This document shows positions 17,601 through 27,832 of a stretch of DNA of 64,000 nt, in pieces. The DNA is taken from assembly GCF_021491375.1 (NCBI RefSeq), contig NZ_JAKEVY010000003.1:558001-622000 (forward strand), given 5' to 3'. Both the position numbers and the translations under genes were made by a program. The stretch's first letter is position 1, and each line of letters opens with the position of its first letter. The notes under the pieces are model-generated. The model did not search any database. It had not been told where the DNA came from and was given only the letters and a program-made list of their open reading frames with translations. This DNA is from Flavihumibacter fluminis (GTDB taxonomy: Bacteria > Bacteroidota > Bacteroidia > Chitinophagales > Chitinophagaceae).

Positions 17601-19760
17601 TTATTGCAGGAAGTCGAAATACGTTGCTTTAAGTGGTCCGGGATTTCCACTTGTTTGTTTAACTGTTAGTTTGATATAACGGCCCTGTTTAGCTGATGCG
17701 AATTTATAACTGCGTTTACTCGGGTCATTTATAATATTTCCAAACTCAAATACTCCTGCAGACTGCCAGTTTTTAGCATCTGTGCTGGTGAAAATTTCGC
17801 CTTTTTGCAGCAGGCCATTTTTAGTATGATTGGGAGGCAGGTAGGCAAATCCGGATAATGCATAGGTTTCACCCAGGTCTATCTGAATTTGTGCGGTTGT
17901 AGCTTCGATTGTTTTCCAGTTTACAGGTGAAATTCCAATCTGATCGGAAGTAACTGCCCCCATCTCATTGTTGGCAAATGCGACTGCTTTTATTTGCCCG
18001 CCTTTGAATTCAAACGGCGAAGTATAAAGAGAAGACTTATCTGAAGGAGCAGAGCCATCGGTGGTGTAATAAATTTTTATTCCGGAATTGATATTACCTC
18101 CATAGTTTTCGCCGTGAGGCTTCCAGTTGAATGTTTTTTGAACAGGCAGGATGGAGAGTAAACCATCTTTCGTGCGACTAAAACTCAGTTGAGGAGGACG
18201 TGTCTTATAATAATGCGCAGCAACTTCTGTTATAGCGGGCAGGTACCTGGTACCAGTGATGTGTAACCGAATACGATCCGTCGTAATTTCCGGAAACCGG
18301 AGGATGCGTTTGTAACCGATATTGGTAGCTGCGGCGATCTCCTTCCATTCATTATTGATCCATGCTTGCAGGGTATGGCTGGTAACCCTTTCACCATGAG
18401 ATTTAACAGCTTCCTGAATCACAAACCGATTGATGGTTACAGGTTGTGGCGTTTTGATTTCTATAGCTGAAGAGGTGTCTTTTACAAAATAATAAGTGTT
18501 GTCTTGTTTATCCAGTAATCCAGCAGGGGCATCTGCGTTTTGCAGCAGGTTATTGGAATAGGTAGCGGTGATTCTTTTGCCAACTTCTTCCAGCACTCCA
18601 ACATCTTCGGGTGAAAATTTTCCATCCCGGTTGGGCGGTATGTTTAAGAGGAAGGTGGAATTACCTCCCACAGAACGTTCATACATATCAAATACATCAT
18701 CGGCACTACGGACTTTCTGTTCGGTATCGTCTCTGTAAAACCAGCCTTCACGGATGGAGGTATTGGTTTCAGCCTGCTGGTAGTGCAGGAATTTTGCTTT
18801 GTAGAGTTGTTCTGGATGACCAAGAGAATCATCTGTTAGGTCTGCGAAATTATTCATCAGGGCAGGATCTGTGTCATAAGGCATTACATTCCATTCAGTA
18901 CTACGCGTATTACCGGATTCATTACCACACCAGCGAATATCCTGTTTTCCGAAAATCACGGCCTTGGGAGCAAGCGTGTGAATTAGCTTCTTCCATGCCA
19001 GGTAATTGTATTGTTGGCCGCCTTTGGTTTTGGGATGTGCACCATCAAACCAAACTTCATCAATGGGACCATACTCTGTCAGCAATTCAAATAACTGGTT
19101 CAGGAAATATTCGTTGTAGTCATCCACTTCAAATTCGAAAGTTGTGGTATTGGCAAAAGGCCGGCCCTCCACAGGGCGGGGAATGGTTCGTTTACTGATA
19201 GGTGAAAGATTGCCATACAAACCGATTTTGCTTTCGATCTGGAAAAGATCAGCGGGTGACAGATAGACGCCCAGCTTAAGTCCGTATTTTTTACAGGAGG
19301 CGCTGAGGTCTTTCATGATATCGCCCTTGCCATTTTGAAAAGGAGAAGACATGATACCATGTGTGGTATACCGGCTTTGCCAGAGAACAAATCCATCGTG
19401 GTGTTTCGCGGTAAGAATCACCATTTTCATACCGGCGGCCTTCATGGCAGCACACCACTGATCAGTATCGAGTTGTTGAAGGTTGAATATTTTGGGGTCT
19501 TCCATACCATTGCCCCATTCCATACGGGTGAAGGTATTTGGACCAAAGTGAATAAAGGCGATGAACTCATTTTTCAATGCTTCGTATTGGTTATCGGTAG
19601 GCACTACATGGGCTGCTTTCAGCAGGATGGAATCAGGTGTATCCGTTTCGGTAATAGCCACCGTACTGGCAGGGGTATACAGATTTTCCTTAACACTTGG
19701 AGAGCAGGAGAAAATTCCGGCAGCTATCAGGAAGAGCGAAGCAACTTGAAGTGGTTTCAT
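17601..19760 (-). CDS. Alpha-L-fucosidase (GH29) lipoprotein with carbohydrate-binding modules
   Basis: This 719-residue protein has a lipoprotein signal (lipobox C19 in GIFSC). The GH29 catalytic domain covers about residues 45-420, with FIHFGPNTFTRMEWG, TAKHHDGFVLWQS and the EVWFDGA motif whose D239 is the expected nucleophile. A discoidin/CBM32-like region follows, then a chitobiase C-terminal-like insert (IYYTTDGSAPSDKSS) and a second F5/8-like module to the end. It should release L-fucose from glycans at the cell surface. It lies back to back with the DUF4838 gene (68 bp apart), so the two start sites share one regulatory region. Together with GH20 it suggests use of fucosylated, HexNAc-containing glycans. 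Confidence 0.92.
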   Translation of the reverse strand: MKPLQVASLFLIAAGIFSCSPSVKENLYTPASTVAITETDTPDSILLKAAHVVPTDNQYEALKNEFIAFIHFGPNTFTRMEWGNGMEDPKIFNLQQLDTDQWCAAMKAAGMKMVILTAKHHDGFVLWQSRYTTHGIMSSPFQNGKGDIMKDLSASCKKYGLKLGVYLSPADLFQIESKIGLYGNLSPISKRTIPRPVEGRPFANTTTFEFEVDDYNEYFLNQLFELLTEYGPIDEVWFDGAHPKTKGGQQYNYLAWKKLIHTLAPKAVIFGKQDIRWCGNESGNTRSTEWNVMPYDTDPALMNNFADLTDDSLGHPEQLYKAKFLHYQQAETNTSIREGWFYRDDTEQKVRSADDVFDMYERSVGGNSTFLLNIPPNRDGKFSPEDVGVLEEVGKRITATYSNNLLQNADAPAGLLDKQDNTYYFVKDTSSAIEIKTPQPVTINRFVIQEAVKSHGERVTSHTLQAWINNEWKEIAAATNIGYKRILRFPEITTDRIRLHITGTRYLPAITEVAAHYYKTRPPQLSFSRTKDGLLSILPVQKTFNWKPHGENYGGNINSGIKIYYTTDGSAPSDKSSLYTSPFEFKGGQIKAVAFANNEMGAVTSDQIGISPVNWKTIEATTAQIQIDLGETYALSGFAYLPPNHTKNGLLQKGEIFTSTDAKNWQSAGVFEFGNIINDPSKRSYKFASAKQGRYIKLTVKQTSGNPGPLKATYFDFLQ

Positions 19761-19828
19761 ACTGATTAAAATAAGGCATTAAATTAGTTTAAGTTATGGG
19801 TAATTATTGACTCATTCTTGTTCATTCA

Positions 19829-22159
19829 ATGGCCTATATTCACTGTATGAGAGACAATTCAATCAAAAAAATATCAAGGCAGGGTTTCTTAAAGGAAGCT
19901 GGTTTGCTGACGGGTGGTATTTTTCTTTTTCCAATTCATGCTGTTTTTGGAGAAGAAAAAAACAATTGGGTAACCTATCAGCTGGTAGTTCCTGATAATG
20001 CAAACAAGATTGAAATGGAAGCTGCGGAACAATTGCGTCAGCAGTTACTTCAACTATCAGATTTCAGTCTTCCAATAGTTAAGGAGAGTGAGTATAAGTC
20101 CGAACCTGCTTTTTTTATTGGAAATACCCGCCAGGCCAGGACTGAAATTGTTGCCCGAAAGCTTGAGCAGGACAGTATCTTAATCAAACCTGAAGGGAGG
20201 AATCTCATACTTGCAGGAGGTGGTGAGCAGGGAGTACTGTATGCGGTATATCATTTCCTGGAATTGATTGGTTTTAGAAAATTTACCTCAACTGCCACGT
20301 TTGTTCCGAAGGCTGCAAGCATTCAGTTTCCGGAAAAAGAAATAGTACATGTTCCATTTCTAAAATACCGTACAACCAACTATAAAGACACACGTGACCC
20401 TGCCTATAGCAACTGGCATAAGCTTTCATCCAGAGAAGTATGGGGATTATTTGTACACACGTTTAACGAGTTGGTTCCACCTGATGAATTCGGAACAACG
20501 CATCCGGAATATTTTTCATTGATTAATGGCAACCGGTTGCCAGGAACACAAATTTGCTTATCGAATCCACAGGTGCTGGAAACAGTAGTAAACAAGTTGC
20601 AGAAAAAAATAAATGAAAAACCTGCGGCCATTTACTGGTCGGTAAGCCAGAATGACAACGATCAGCATTGCCAATGTACAGAATGTACCAGTCTTAATAA
20701 TCAATATGGGGGTGTTCCCAGTGGCTCCATCATTTATTTTGTGAACCAGGTAGCGAAGAAGTTTCCAGGGAAAATTATTTCAACACTCGCCTATTGGTAT
20801 TCGAGAAAAGCACCGGCCAATATTACCATTGAACCGAATGTCAATATTATGCTTTGTAATATTGAAAGCAGGCGGCACTTACCTGTTTATACTACTGATC
20901 CTGCATTCTCAAAGGACCTGACCGATTGGGGTAAGTTGACGAATAATATTCTGATTTGGGATTACAATATTCAGTTCACTAACCTGGTGAGTCCGTTTCC
21001 AAATCTTCACACGATTAAACCGAATATTCAATTTTATAAAGAGAATCGGGTCAACGCTTTGTTTATGCAAGCCAATGCCCAGGCCGGGGGCGAAATGGCT
21101 GGCCTGCGCGCCTATCTTATCAGTAAGCTGATGTACGACCCGGATGCAGATGACAATTCCATCATTAATGAATATTTGGATGGTTATTATGGGCCAGCTG
21201 GTAAATACATCCGGTTATATATTGACAGTATGCGGGAATCGCTTTTAAAAAGTGGAGCGCAACTCAATATTTTCGGCGGACCAAGTGATGCAAAAGAATC
21301 CTGGTTGTCGATAGAAATGATGCAGCAGTATAACCGAATTTTTGATCAGGCAGAGGCAGCAGTCAAGAACAATGCGGAGTTACTTAAAAGGGTAAGGATT
21401 GCGAGGTTACCCATCATGTATGCAGAGATACAGATTGGAAGAAATGAGCTGGACACAGCAAGAAGTATGTTTAAACGCATATCCGACAAAAAGATAATTG
21501 TAAAGCCTGAAATGAAAAATTTGGTAAAAGAATTTGTTCAACTGTGCAAAGAAGATGGAGTTACCAGGCTTCAGGAAAGAAGCACACCTCCTGATGATTT
21601 TCTTCAATCCTATAACAGGATTTTTAAAGGGATGGAAGAAATGGATAAGGTTATTTCAGTTGGTAAACGTATCATTCCTATTAGTTTTCCTGAAAAGAGC
21701 CAGGCAGCAATTTCAGCTTTGACGGATGGAGTCCTGGGTTCTTATGAATCATGGAGCAATCCGGATATACATTGGGTCGCTTATAAAGGGCAGCATATGG
21801 ATTTTGTACTTGATTTGGGAAAACTGATGACCATCAATTCAGTATCTATGGATTTTCTGAACGTACAAGCCCAGGCAGATTGGAATCTGCTTGTTTTACC
21901 CTCCTTTGTTAGCTATGCTACATCCGTGGATGGCCAAACCTATGGTGCAGCACAAAAAATTGAGAACCCTCATAATCCGAACCCGTTTGAGAATCCAACC
22001 ATCATCAACGTTCCTTTTCACACCTTCCGTGCAACCTTTAACCGTACCAAAGCAAGATATATAAAAGTGCATGCGGAGAGTATGTTGCAGTTACCATCCT
22101 GGCATATCAGAAAAGGACAGCCTGCCTGGTTGTATACCGATGAGATTATTGTAAAATAA
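19829..22159 (+). CDS. DUF4838 protein, predicted surface glycosidase
   Basis: This 776-residue protein has an N-terminal export signal (hydrophobic LLTGGIFLFPIHAVFG). An ATG at 19847 is an alternative start. The N-terminal domain resembles the non-catalytic alpha/beta domain before GH20 and GH67 enzymes (AAEQLRQQLLQLS, then GVLYAVYHFLELIGF). The central part matches DUF4838, with WSVSQNDNDQHCQC, a CQCTEC cysteine cluster and QANAQAGGEMAGLRAY. A discoidin-like C-terminal module ends the protein. DUF4838 proteins are related to alpha-glucuronidase-type hydrolases but most lack a proven substrate. The divergent fucosidase neighbour suggests shared induction and a role in the same glycan. Confidence 0.8.
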   Translation: MAYIHCMRDNSIKKISRQGFLKEAGLLTGGIFLFPIHAVFGEEKNNWVTYQLVVPDNANKIEMEAAEQLRQQLLQLSDFSLPIVKESEYKSEPAFFIGNTRQARTEIVARKLEQDSILIKPEGRNLILAGGGEQGVLYAVYHFLELIGFRKFTSTATFVPKAASIQFPEKEIVHVPFLKYRTTNYKDTRDPAYSNWHKLSSREVWGLFVHTFNELVPPDEFGTTHPEYFSLINGNRLPGTQICLSNPQVLETVVNKLQKKINEKPAAIYWSVSQNDNDQHCQCTECTSLNNQYGGVPSGSIIYFVNQVAKKFPGKIISTLAYWYSRKAPANITIEPNVNIMLCNIESRRHLPVYTTDPAFSKDLTDWGKLTNNILIWDYNIQFTNLVSPFPNLHTIKPNIQFYKENRVNALFMQANAQAGGEMAGLRAYLISKLMYDPDADDNSIINEYLDGYYGPAGKYIRLYIDSMRESLLKSGAQLNIFGGPSDAKESWLSIEMMQQYNRIFDQAEAAVKNNAELLKRVRIARLPIMYAEIQIGRNELDTARSMFKRISDKKIIVKPEMKNLVKEFVQLCKEDGVTRLQERSTPPDDFLQSYNRIFKGMEEMDKVISVGKRIIPISFPEKSQAAISALTDGVLGSYESWSNPDIHWVAYKGQHMDFVLDLGKLMTINSVSMDFLNVQAQADWNLLVLPSFVSYATSVDGQTYGAAQKIENPHNPNPFENPTIINVPFHTFRATFNRTKARYIKVHAESMLQLPSWHIRKGQPAWLYTDEIIVK

Positions 22160-22178
22160 AAACCGCAGTTGGTTTTGA

Positions 22179-22862
22179 TCAGGTTGGCTCATCCAACAGG
22201 TATTTGTATGAGAGTCCGGCTACAGCGGCTCCGATAATTGGAATCAGAATAAACAGCCAAAGTTGTTCTATAGCCCATCCTCCTACAAAAACAGCCTGAC
22301 TGATACTGCGTGCCGGATTCACAGATGTGTTGGTAACCGGTATGGAAATAAGATGAATCAGGCTAAGCGCCAGACCAATTGCAATGCCTGCAAAGCCATT
22401 TGCTGCACGTTTTGCAGTTGCTCCGAGAATAATAAAAAGAAACATGGCGGTCATTACGAACTCTGTTGCCAGCGCTGCTTTTAAACCATATTTTCCGGGA
22501 GAATGTTCTCTGTATCCGTTTGCCGCAAAATCACCAATCTGGGATCCATTGCCGGTAACTACCACATACAAAAATGCTGCTCCCAGTATGGCTCCCAACA
22601 CCTGTGCGAGTATATACATGGGCGCCAGCCGGGCTTCAAACTTCCCGGCAGCAACTAATCCTATGGTTACAGCAGGATTCAGGTGTGCACCAGAAATAGG
22701 ACCCAAAGCATAAGCAATAGTTAGTACTGTTAACCCAAATGCCAGTGAAACTCCCAGCAAGCCAATGCCAACTCCCGGAAATGCTGCAGCCAATACCGCA
22801 CTGCCACATCCTCCGATCACCAGCCAGCAGGTGCCAATGAATTCAGCCAGATAAATTTTCAT
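22179..22862 (-). CDS. aqpZ: Aquaporin Z-type water channel
   Basis: This 227-residue membrane protein has six hydrophobic helices and the two pore loops HLNPAVT and SVNPARSI that define the MIP family. The conserved arginine of the selectivity filter follows the second NPA. The [19 protein letters not shown] region and short loops fit AqpZ rather than glycerol facilitators, so it should pass water. The 3' end is 19 bp from the DUF4838 stop on the other strand, and the start is about 70 bp from the divergent porin gene. Its place in a glycan region may only reflect gene density. Confidence 0.93.
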   Translation of the reverse strand: MKIYLAEFIGTCWLVIGGCGSAVLAAAFPGVGIGLLGVSLAFGLTVLTIAYALGPISGAHLNPAVTIGLVAAGKFEARLAPMYILAQVLGAILGAAFLYVVVTGNGSQIGDFAANGYREHSPGKYGLKAALATEFVMTAMFLFIILGATAKRAANGFAGIAIGLALSLIHLISIPVTNTSVNPARSISQAVFVGGWAIEQLWLFILIPIIGAAVAGLSYKYLLDEPT

Positions 22863-22934
22863 ATATAAATATTTTGGTGGAAAATGAGATATGAAAAATT
22901 ACTATATATTATTTATATACGTGAAATTTATTAT

Positions 22935-24128
22935 ATGAATGATCGAATGGGAAAATTTTTTCTTTGTTTTTTATTGTTACCTGTTAGTCAGCTCTTAGCT
23001 CAACCAGCCACTGAAAGCAGGGACAGTACGGCTGTTCAATTCAGGCTGTATGGCAGTTTCCGGGGGCATTTTGCGGCGTATAATAAAGAGGTGGAAATCC
23101 AGGAAAATGCTTCCCGCCTGGGTTTTGAAATCAGCGCAATACGGAAGGGGATCCGGTATTTTGCCGGACTCGAAATGCAGGTAAATATGTTCCGGTCGGC
23201 AACATCTTTTAACCTAAGTGCCAGCACAACGGGTGGGTACCTGCAAGCCGATCGTAACCAGGACCGCCAGCTATTGTCCAGCAGACTGGGATACATGGGA
23301 GTTGACCTGGGCAAATGGGGTACTGTTGTTTTGGGAAAGCAGCGCAGCATCTATTATGATATCACAGGTTATACCGATCGGTTCAATGTATTCGGGGGTG
23401 GCGCAAGTGCCACTTATACTGCGGGTACAGATGGGGGTTATACCGGAACGGGCAGAGCAGATCAGGCATTGACCTACCGGAATAGTACCGGCAGGTTTTC
23501 TTACGGAGCACAATTCCAGTTTCTCAACAGCAATAATAACCGTTGGCTGGATGGATTAGCATTTAATTTACAGGTTCAGCTTATTGAGCAGTTAAAATTT
23601 GGAATTGTTGTTAACCAGTCTTTTTTAAATCCCTCCCTTATCAATTCAGGAGAGTTTATTGGATTGAAAGGAAACCCCCGGTATTATGCGGCAGGAGTAA
23701 ACTACAGAGCTGGCAATTGGGAAATAGCCGGACTTTTATCAAGGCAACAAAACGGAGATGCGGTTAATGGAAGGATTATTGATCCGGTGAATGGAATCAG
23801 CAATCCGGTGGTTGTTTTTGAAGCAGTGGGTGGAGAGCTGTACTTCAATTATCACTGGAAGAAAGTATCAGTACTTCTGGGCGGAAATTATTACCAACCC
23901 GATACAGATATCTTTACATCCAGAGGCGAACGACCCATAAATGCAGCGTTTAAAAGAAGATACATAATTGCCGGAGCAGCGTATCAACCCTTTAGGCTGT
24001 TAAAATTTTACTCGGAAGCCCGAATAGCGAATGGAACAGCTGCACTTGGCTCGAGAGAACCATCTGTATTTACAATTGGAATACGACTGGATGCTGAAGG
24101 CGTTTTTTCTAAAAAATTGTATGATTGA
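22935..24128 (+). CDS. Outer membrane porin, general-porin-like
   Basis: The ATG at 22935 (or 22947) is preferred because a signal peptide begins there (KFFLCFLLLPVSQLLAQ). The upstream in-frame extension is very AT-rich and probably promoter DNA. The 397-residue protein has alternating beta-strand pattern throughout and landmarks of Gram-negative porins: LYGSFRGHFA near the start, RLGYMGVDLGKWGTVVLGKQRS, and repeated AAGVNYRAGNWEIAGLLSR-like strands. It should form a diffusion pore in the outer membrane. It is divergent from aquaporin and its stop codon directly abuts the stop of the convergent TPR gene, with no bases between. Confidence 0.82.
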   Translation: MNDRMGKFFLCFLLLPVSQLLAQPATESRDSTAVQFRLYGSFRGHFAAYNKEVEIQENASRLGFEISAIRKGIRYFAGLEMQVNMFRSATSFNLSASTTGGYLQADRNQDRQLLSSRLGYMGVDLGKWGTVVLGKQRSIYYDITGYTDRFNVFGGGASATYTAGTDGGYTGTGRADQALTYRNSTGRFSYGAQFQFLNSNNNRWLDGLAFNLQVQLIEQLKFGIVVNQSFLNPSLINSGEFIGLKGNPRYYAAGVNYRAGNWEIAGLLSRQQNGDAVNGRIIDPVNGISNPVVVFEAVGGELYFNYHWKKVSVLLGGNYYQPDTDIFTSRGERPINAAFKRRYIIAGAAYQPFRLLKFYSEARIANGTAALGSREPSVFTIGIRLDAEGVFSKKLYD

Positions 24129-25187
24129 TTATTCAGGCCACTTATAATTATTTGACCACTCCAGGAAGTTTTCTACAATTGATTCATTTTCTGTAATCCA
24201 TTCTTGAATGTATTCTTCACCTGTAGTTACAAAAGCAATGTATGAAAACACTTCAGTAAATCCCTTTTCTTTCATTTCAATAAAATAGGGTACATAGTAA
24301 CTCCAGTAAAAACCGGTACCTGATTGCTTTTGTTCTTTTAACGAACTAATCATTGTTTCCAGTTGATTCTGGAATTTTTTAACAGGTGACAATATAAGAC
24401 GGACTGAATCAGTATTTAATCCCTCATTGAGAAACATTAATAATTCGGTAGTTGAAAAATTATTGTCAGACTTGTTTAAAGCAGATGTAAACAGATCTGC
24501 ACTAATGTTTATAGTCATGCTATTTTCTCCGGTTTTTTTTGTTGCCGCGGAGAAGAGACTACTCATAAGTTTGAAATTATCACTTGTTCTTTGTGATGCG
24601 GGTTCAATAGTTATAAATCTTGCAAATGCCAAATAAGATTGAACCGGCTTTTTTAAACTCTTATTCATTCGCGCAATGCCATTATGAGAACTGGCATGAA
24701 GCGGATTAACCTGCACTGCTTTTTCGAAACTTTGCAAGGCTTCATTTGGCTGATTCATTCCAGCAAGGGTAACGCCTTTATTAAAGTGTAACTGGTAATA
24801 ATTGGGAAACTGAGAAATGCCCTCATCATATATTTTTAATGCCTCTTTTTGTTTTCCTAATTGATCTAATGAATTTCCAAGAGTAACATAACCCGAGGAG
24901 AGATCGGAATTGCCTTTATTCTTTTTAATTGTTCTTTTACAGATTTCAGCTGCTTCCTTGTAATTTTCAAGGGAAAATAATGTTAGTGCCTTTTCAAGGT
25001 TAGCTGCAACGTTATTTTTCTCTAAACTTAGTGCAGCATCATATTTTGCAATAGCTTCCTGGAATTTTCCTTCATTATGTAATTTTACACCTTCTTCCAA
25101 AAGCGTTTTAATAGCACTCTCGTTAGCTTGGGAATATCCTGCAAGCGTAAGCAGGGTACTGCATAATAGGATAAGGGCTGTTCTCAT
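24129..25187 (-). CDS. Secreted TPR-repeat protein of unknown partner
   Basis: The ATG at 25187 is chosen because it opens a clean signal peptide (MRTALILLCSTLLTLAGYSQ). An in-frame extension further upstream runs over the end of the GH20 gene and is rejected. The 352-residue protein has about four TPR units in its first 200 residues (KLHNEGKFQEAIAKYDAAL, LFSLENYKEAAEICKRTI, QLGKQKEALKIYDEGI, GMNQPNEALQSFEKAV). A helical C-terminal region that I do not recognise makes up the rest. Base use is richer in A and T than in the pigment genes. It probably acts as a periplasmic scaffold. Confidence 0.78.
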   Translation of the reverse strand: MRTALILLCSTLLTLAGYSQANESAIKTLLEEGVKLHNEGKFQEAIAKYDAALSLEKNNVAANLEKALTLFSLENYKEAAEICKRTIKKNKGNSDLSSGYVTLGNSLDQLGKQKEALKIYDEGISQFPNYYQLHFNKGVTLAGMNQPNEALQSFEKAVQVNPLHASSHNGIARMNKSLKKPVQSYLAFARFITIEPASQRTSDNFKLMSSLFSAATKKTGENSMTINISADLFTSALNKSDNNFSTTELLMFLNEGLNTDSVRLILSPVKKFQNQLETMISSLKEQKQSGTGFYWSYYVPYFIEMKEKGFTEVFSYIAFVTTGEEYIQEWITENESIVENFLEWSNNYKWPE

Positions 25188-25254
25188 GGCGGTTTTTTTC
25201 TTATAGAGATCAAAATACAGTGCCCTTTCCATAAATGCAAGCAAACAATAATTC

Positions 25255-27783
25255 TTACCAGCTGCTTGTTCTTGAACTACGGCCTGAACTGGTAAACACT
25301 TTTGCTTTAACACCTTTCTGTATCTCGATCGGTCCGGTATACTCCATTGATTTTTCTGTGGGTTCTGAACCATCTGTTGTATATCGGATTTTCATTCCCG
25401 GAAACTGAACATTCAGCAACAGCTTACCATTCTCGATTTTCATACCCGGCGGTGGTACGCGATAGGCAAACCCGCCTGCATAATAATCAAGCTTTGGTAA
25501 TTCCTGCTGACCAACCTGATTGGCAAAACGATTCCAGTCTGCCGCATAACCTTCCGCGGCTTTAGCTGGATCAGCGGAGGTTGCCCATTCCGGGTCTTTT
25601 GACCAGGCACGTTCTGACAAGCCCAATAATTTCGGCAGGATCATGTATTCCAGGTTTGCTTCACTGCGCAGTGTTTCTGACCAGATCAATCCCTGCAAGC
25701 CAACAATATTTGATTTACCGAAATCGGTTAGCCGGTCCTTGCCAACAAATGCATCTGCTTTAACCGGATTACCTGCTGCATCTTCTTTTGTATTGCGGAA
25801 ATAATCGTACGGAATAAAATAGAATGGTTTGTCTGCATCTGTAAATCCTCCCCAATAGTAACCAGGCTCGTCGGGTGATCTCAGGTAGGACATGTCGAAG
25901 TAATAATTGCTTACAGGAGACAGAATCACTTTATATCCTGCATTTGCGAGTCGGTAGGGCAAGTCTTCATTACCCCAACCCACCATATTATTCCAAACAT
26001 GTAACCGGTAACCTTCATTTGCCAGTCGCGGATTTACAATCAGCTTCGATTGTCCCTGCAGTTTTGTCTTCCGCATGCCTACTTCTTCCCAACCCGATAA
26101 TTCCAGTCCACGCTTCTCAAGAATTTTCTGCACTTTGGTAAAATAATAGTACCAGAGATCATCCACATTTTCCAGCGTTGGATCTTTTTCAATAAGGGCT
26201 TTACATTCCGGTGAACCTTCCCATACGCCGGCCGGTACTTCATCCCCACCCATGTGAATAGTTGTCAATGGAGCATCGGCTTCTTTATAAATACCTCTAA
26301 TGTCATCTACTACCTGCTCTATGAAAGTATAAACTGATGGAAGTGCCACACACATCACGTTATCTGTCCAGGCTTGTGCAGTACTGTATTTCGACTGATC
26401 CATTGTGTCTCTCAGTAAATACTTCAGTGCCTCTGCTTTGTTTCCTTCTGCCATAAATTTCCGGTAACGTGCATCCATTGATTTGATAGCCGCTCTTGCA
26501 TGACCGGGTGTTTCAATTTCAGGTATGATCTGAATATGACGAGCTTTGGCATAGCGCAGGATGTCAATAAAATCTGCCCGTGAATAAAATCCGCTCGCAG
26601 ATAATTTACCGGTCTCTGGTCCGGCCCCATAGGAGGGAGGCAGGTTGTTTTTGCTGTCCAGCGGATGACCTCTCTGTGATCCAATGGCCGTCAGCTCTGG
26701 AAAAGAAGGCATTTCAATCCGCCAGCCTTCATCGTCATTGAAGTGGAGGTGAAGGGCATTCAATTTATAAATCGACATCAGGTCGAGCATGCGAAGAAGT
26801 TCCTGCTTTGGCTGAAAATTTCGGGCGATATCAATCATCAGGCTTCGAAATCCGAATCGGGGCGCATCTTTTATTTCCACTGACTGAACCTGTATGCTAC
26901 CGGCTTTATTCTTCCATTGAACCGCGGGTATCATTGCCTGCAAACTCTGGATTCCATAAAATATTCCCGCGCCTGTTCCGGCACTTATGATAACACCATC
27001 CGGCTGTACAGACAGTTCATAAGCCTCTCCGGACAGGTTGTTTTTTTTCAACTGAATGGCTCCCTTACTGTCTGGGCTAGCCGAACTTACCGGCAGCGCT
27101 TTTCCAAACAAATGAATTCCCTGCTGCGACAAATAATTTGCTTCTGAACCAAAGGTAGGATCGGTAAAAATGGTAGTCTGGGCATCAAAGCTGAAACTAC
27201 CATTGCCTGCAATCATGCTAAGAGGACTGGGAATTATAGCAGGCGTATTAATTGATTGCAGGGTTGCCGATGCATATTTCACGTAGAGATCTTCATGCGT
27301 TATATAGTTGATGGTTGTGTCACTGAAACGACCATGCTTTATACCGGCAAGATTGTATCCCTTCATGGGCTCCTTGTCCCAAACCAGGTAGATGCCATTG
27401 GGGGCAGCAGAGTGATTTAATGAATGACCGATTGTAGGGTACTGAAAACTTACTGCATTTCCCCTTTTAAGCGGGAGTGCTCCTTCTACCGGGAAGAGGC
27501 GGTATAAATCTCCATTTACATGTTCAATCCGCAACCCGTTTGAACTGGTAGGTACAGCTTCCCGGCTACAGGAAAAATAAATAGTCCAGCCAGTTGCAGG
27601 AAACGCTGTTTTACCAATATTCGTCAACTTTAGCTGGTTAAGTGCATTAAATTCCTGGTTGAAATTGTTGGTAAGCAGGGTCCATTCCAGTTCAATAGGA
27701 ACCAATGGTGAGGTCTTTGGTTGAGCAACCACAGGCGAAGAAATTGCCAGTACGAGGGAAAGAATCAGAAAAGCCAACTTCAT
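25255..27783 (-). CDS. Beta-N-acetylhexosaminidase (GH20), four-domain chitobiase type
   Basis: The ATG at 27783 gives a normal signal peptide (AFLILSLVLAISSPVVAQ). An in-frame TTG further upstream is unlikely. The 842-residue protein shows the full chitobiase layout: an N-terminal carbohydrate-binding domain (about 30-170), a GH20b domain, the GH20 barrel, and a C-terminal chitobiase domain (IRYTTDGSEPTEKS). The catalytic pair is D514-E515 in HMGGDEVPAGVW. HFNDDEGWRIEM and IPEIETPGHARA are further family motifs. It should remove terminal GlcNAc or GalNAc from glycans or chitobiose. Its start codon touches a perfect 20-bp hairpin, which may control translation. It follows the sortilin-like gene on the same strand. 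Confidence 0.93.
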   Translation of the reverse strand: MKLAFLILSLVLAISSPVVAQPKTSPLVPIELEWTLLTNNFNQEFNALNQLKLTNIGKTAFPATGWTIYFSCSREAVPTSSNGLRIEHVNGDLYRLFPVEGALPLKRGNAVSFQYPTIGHSLNHSAAPNGIYLVWDKEPMKGYNLAGIKHGRFSDTTINYITHEDLYVKYASATLQSINTPAIIPSPLSMIAGNGSFSFDAQTTIFTDPTFGSEANYLSQQGIHLFGKALPVSSASPDSKGAIQLKKNNLSGEAYELSVQPDGVIISAGTGAGIFYGIQSLQAMIPAVQWKNKAGSIQVQSVEIKDAPRFGFRSLMIDIARNFQPKQELLRMLDLMSIYKLNALHLHFNDDEGWRIEMPSFPELTAIGSQRGHPLDSKNNLPPSYGAGPETGKLSASGFYSRADFIDILRYAKARHIQIIPEIETPGHARAAIKSMDARYRKFMAEGNKAEALKYLLRDTMDQSKYSTAQAWTDNVMCVALPSVYTFIEQVVDDIRGIYKEADAPLTTIHMGGDEVPAGVWEGSPECKALIEKDPTLENVDDLWYYYFTKVQKILEKRGLELSGWEEVGMRKTKLQGQSKLIVNPRLANEGYRLHVWNNMVGWGNEDLPYRLANAGYKVILSPVSNYYFDMSYLRSPDEPGYYWGGFTDADKPFYFIPYDYFRNTKEDAAGNPVKADAFVGKDRLTDFGKSNIVGLQGLIWSETLRSEANLEYMILPKLLGLSERAWSKDPEWATSADPAKAAEGYAADWNRFANQVGQQELPKLDYYAGGFAYRVPPPGMKIENGKLLLNVQFPGMKIRYTTDGSEPTEKSMEYTGPIEIQKGVKAKVFTSSGRSSRTSSW

Positions 27784-27826
27784 TTTTACAGATTGTGGAC
27801 TAAAAATAGTCCACAATCTGTAAAAA
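27783..27826 (-). promoter_or_regulatory. Perfect 20-bp inverted repeat on the GH20 start
   Basis: Two 20-bp arms (27783-27802 and 27807-27826) are perfect reverse complements around a 4-base loop. The structure fills nearly the whole gap between the sortilin-like stop (27833) and the GH20 start, and its last base is the first base of the GH20 ATG. The arms begin with five T and end with five A, but no T-run follows the stem on either strand, so it is not a standard intrinsic terminator. A start-codon-masking hairpin, an RNA-processing site or a protein operator are all possible. Confidence 0.75.
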
Positions 27827-27832
27827 CTGCAC

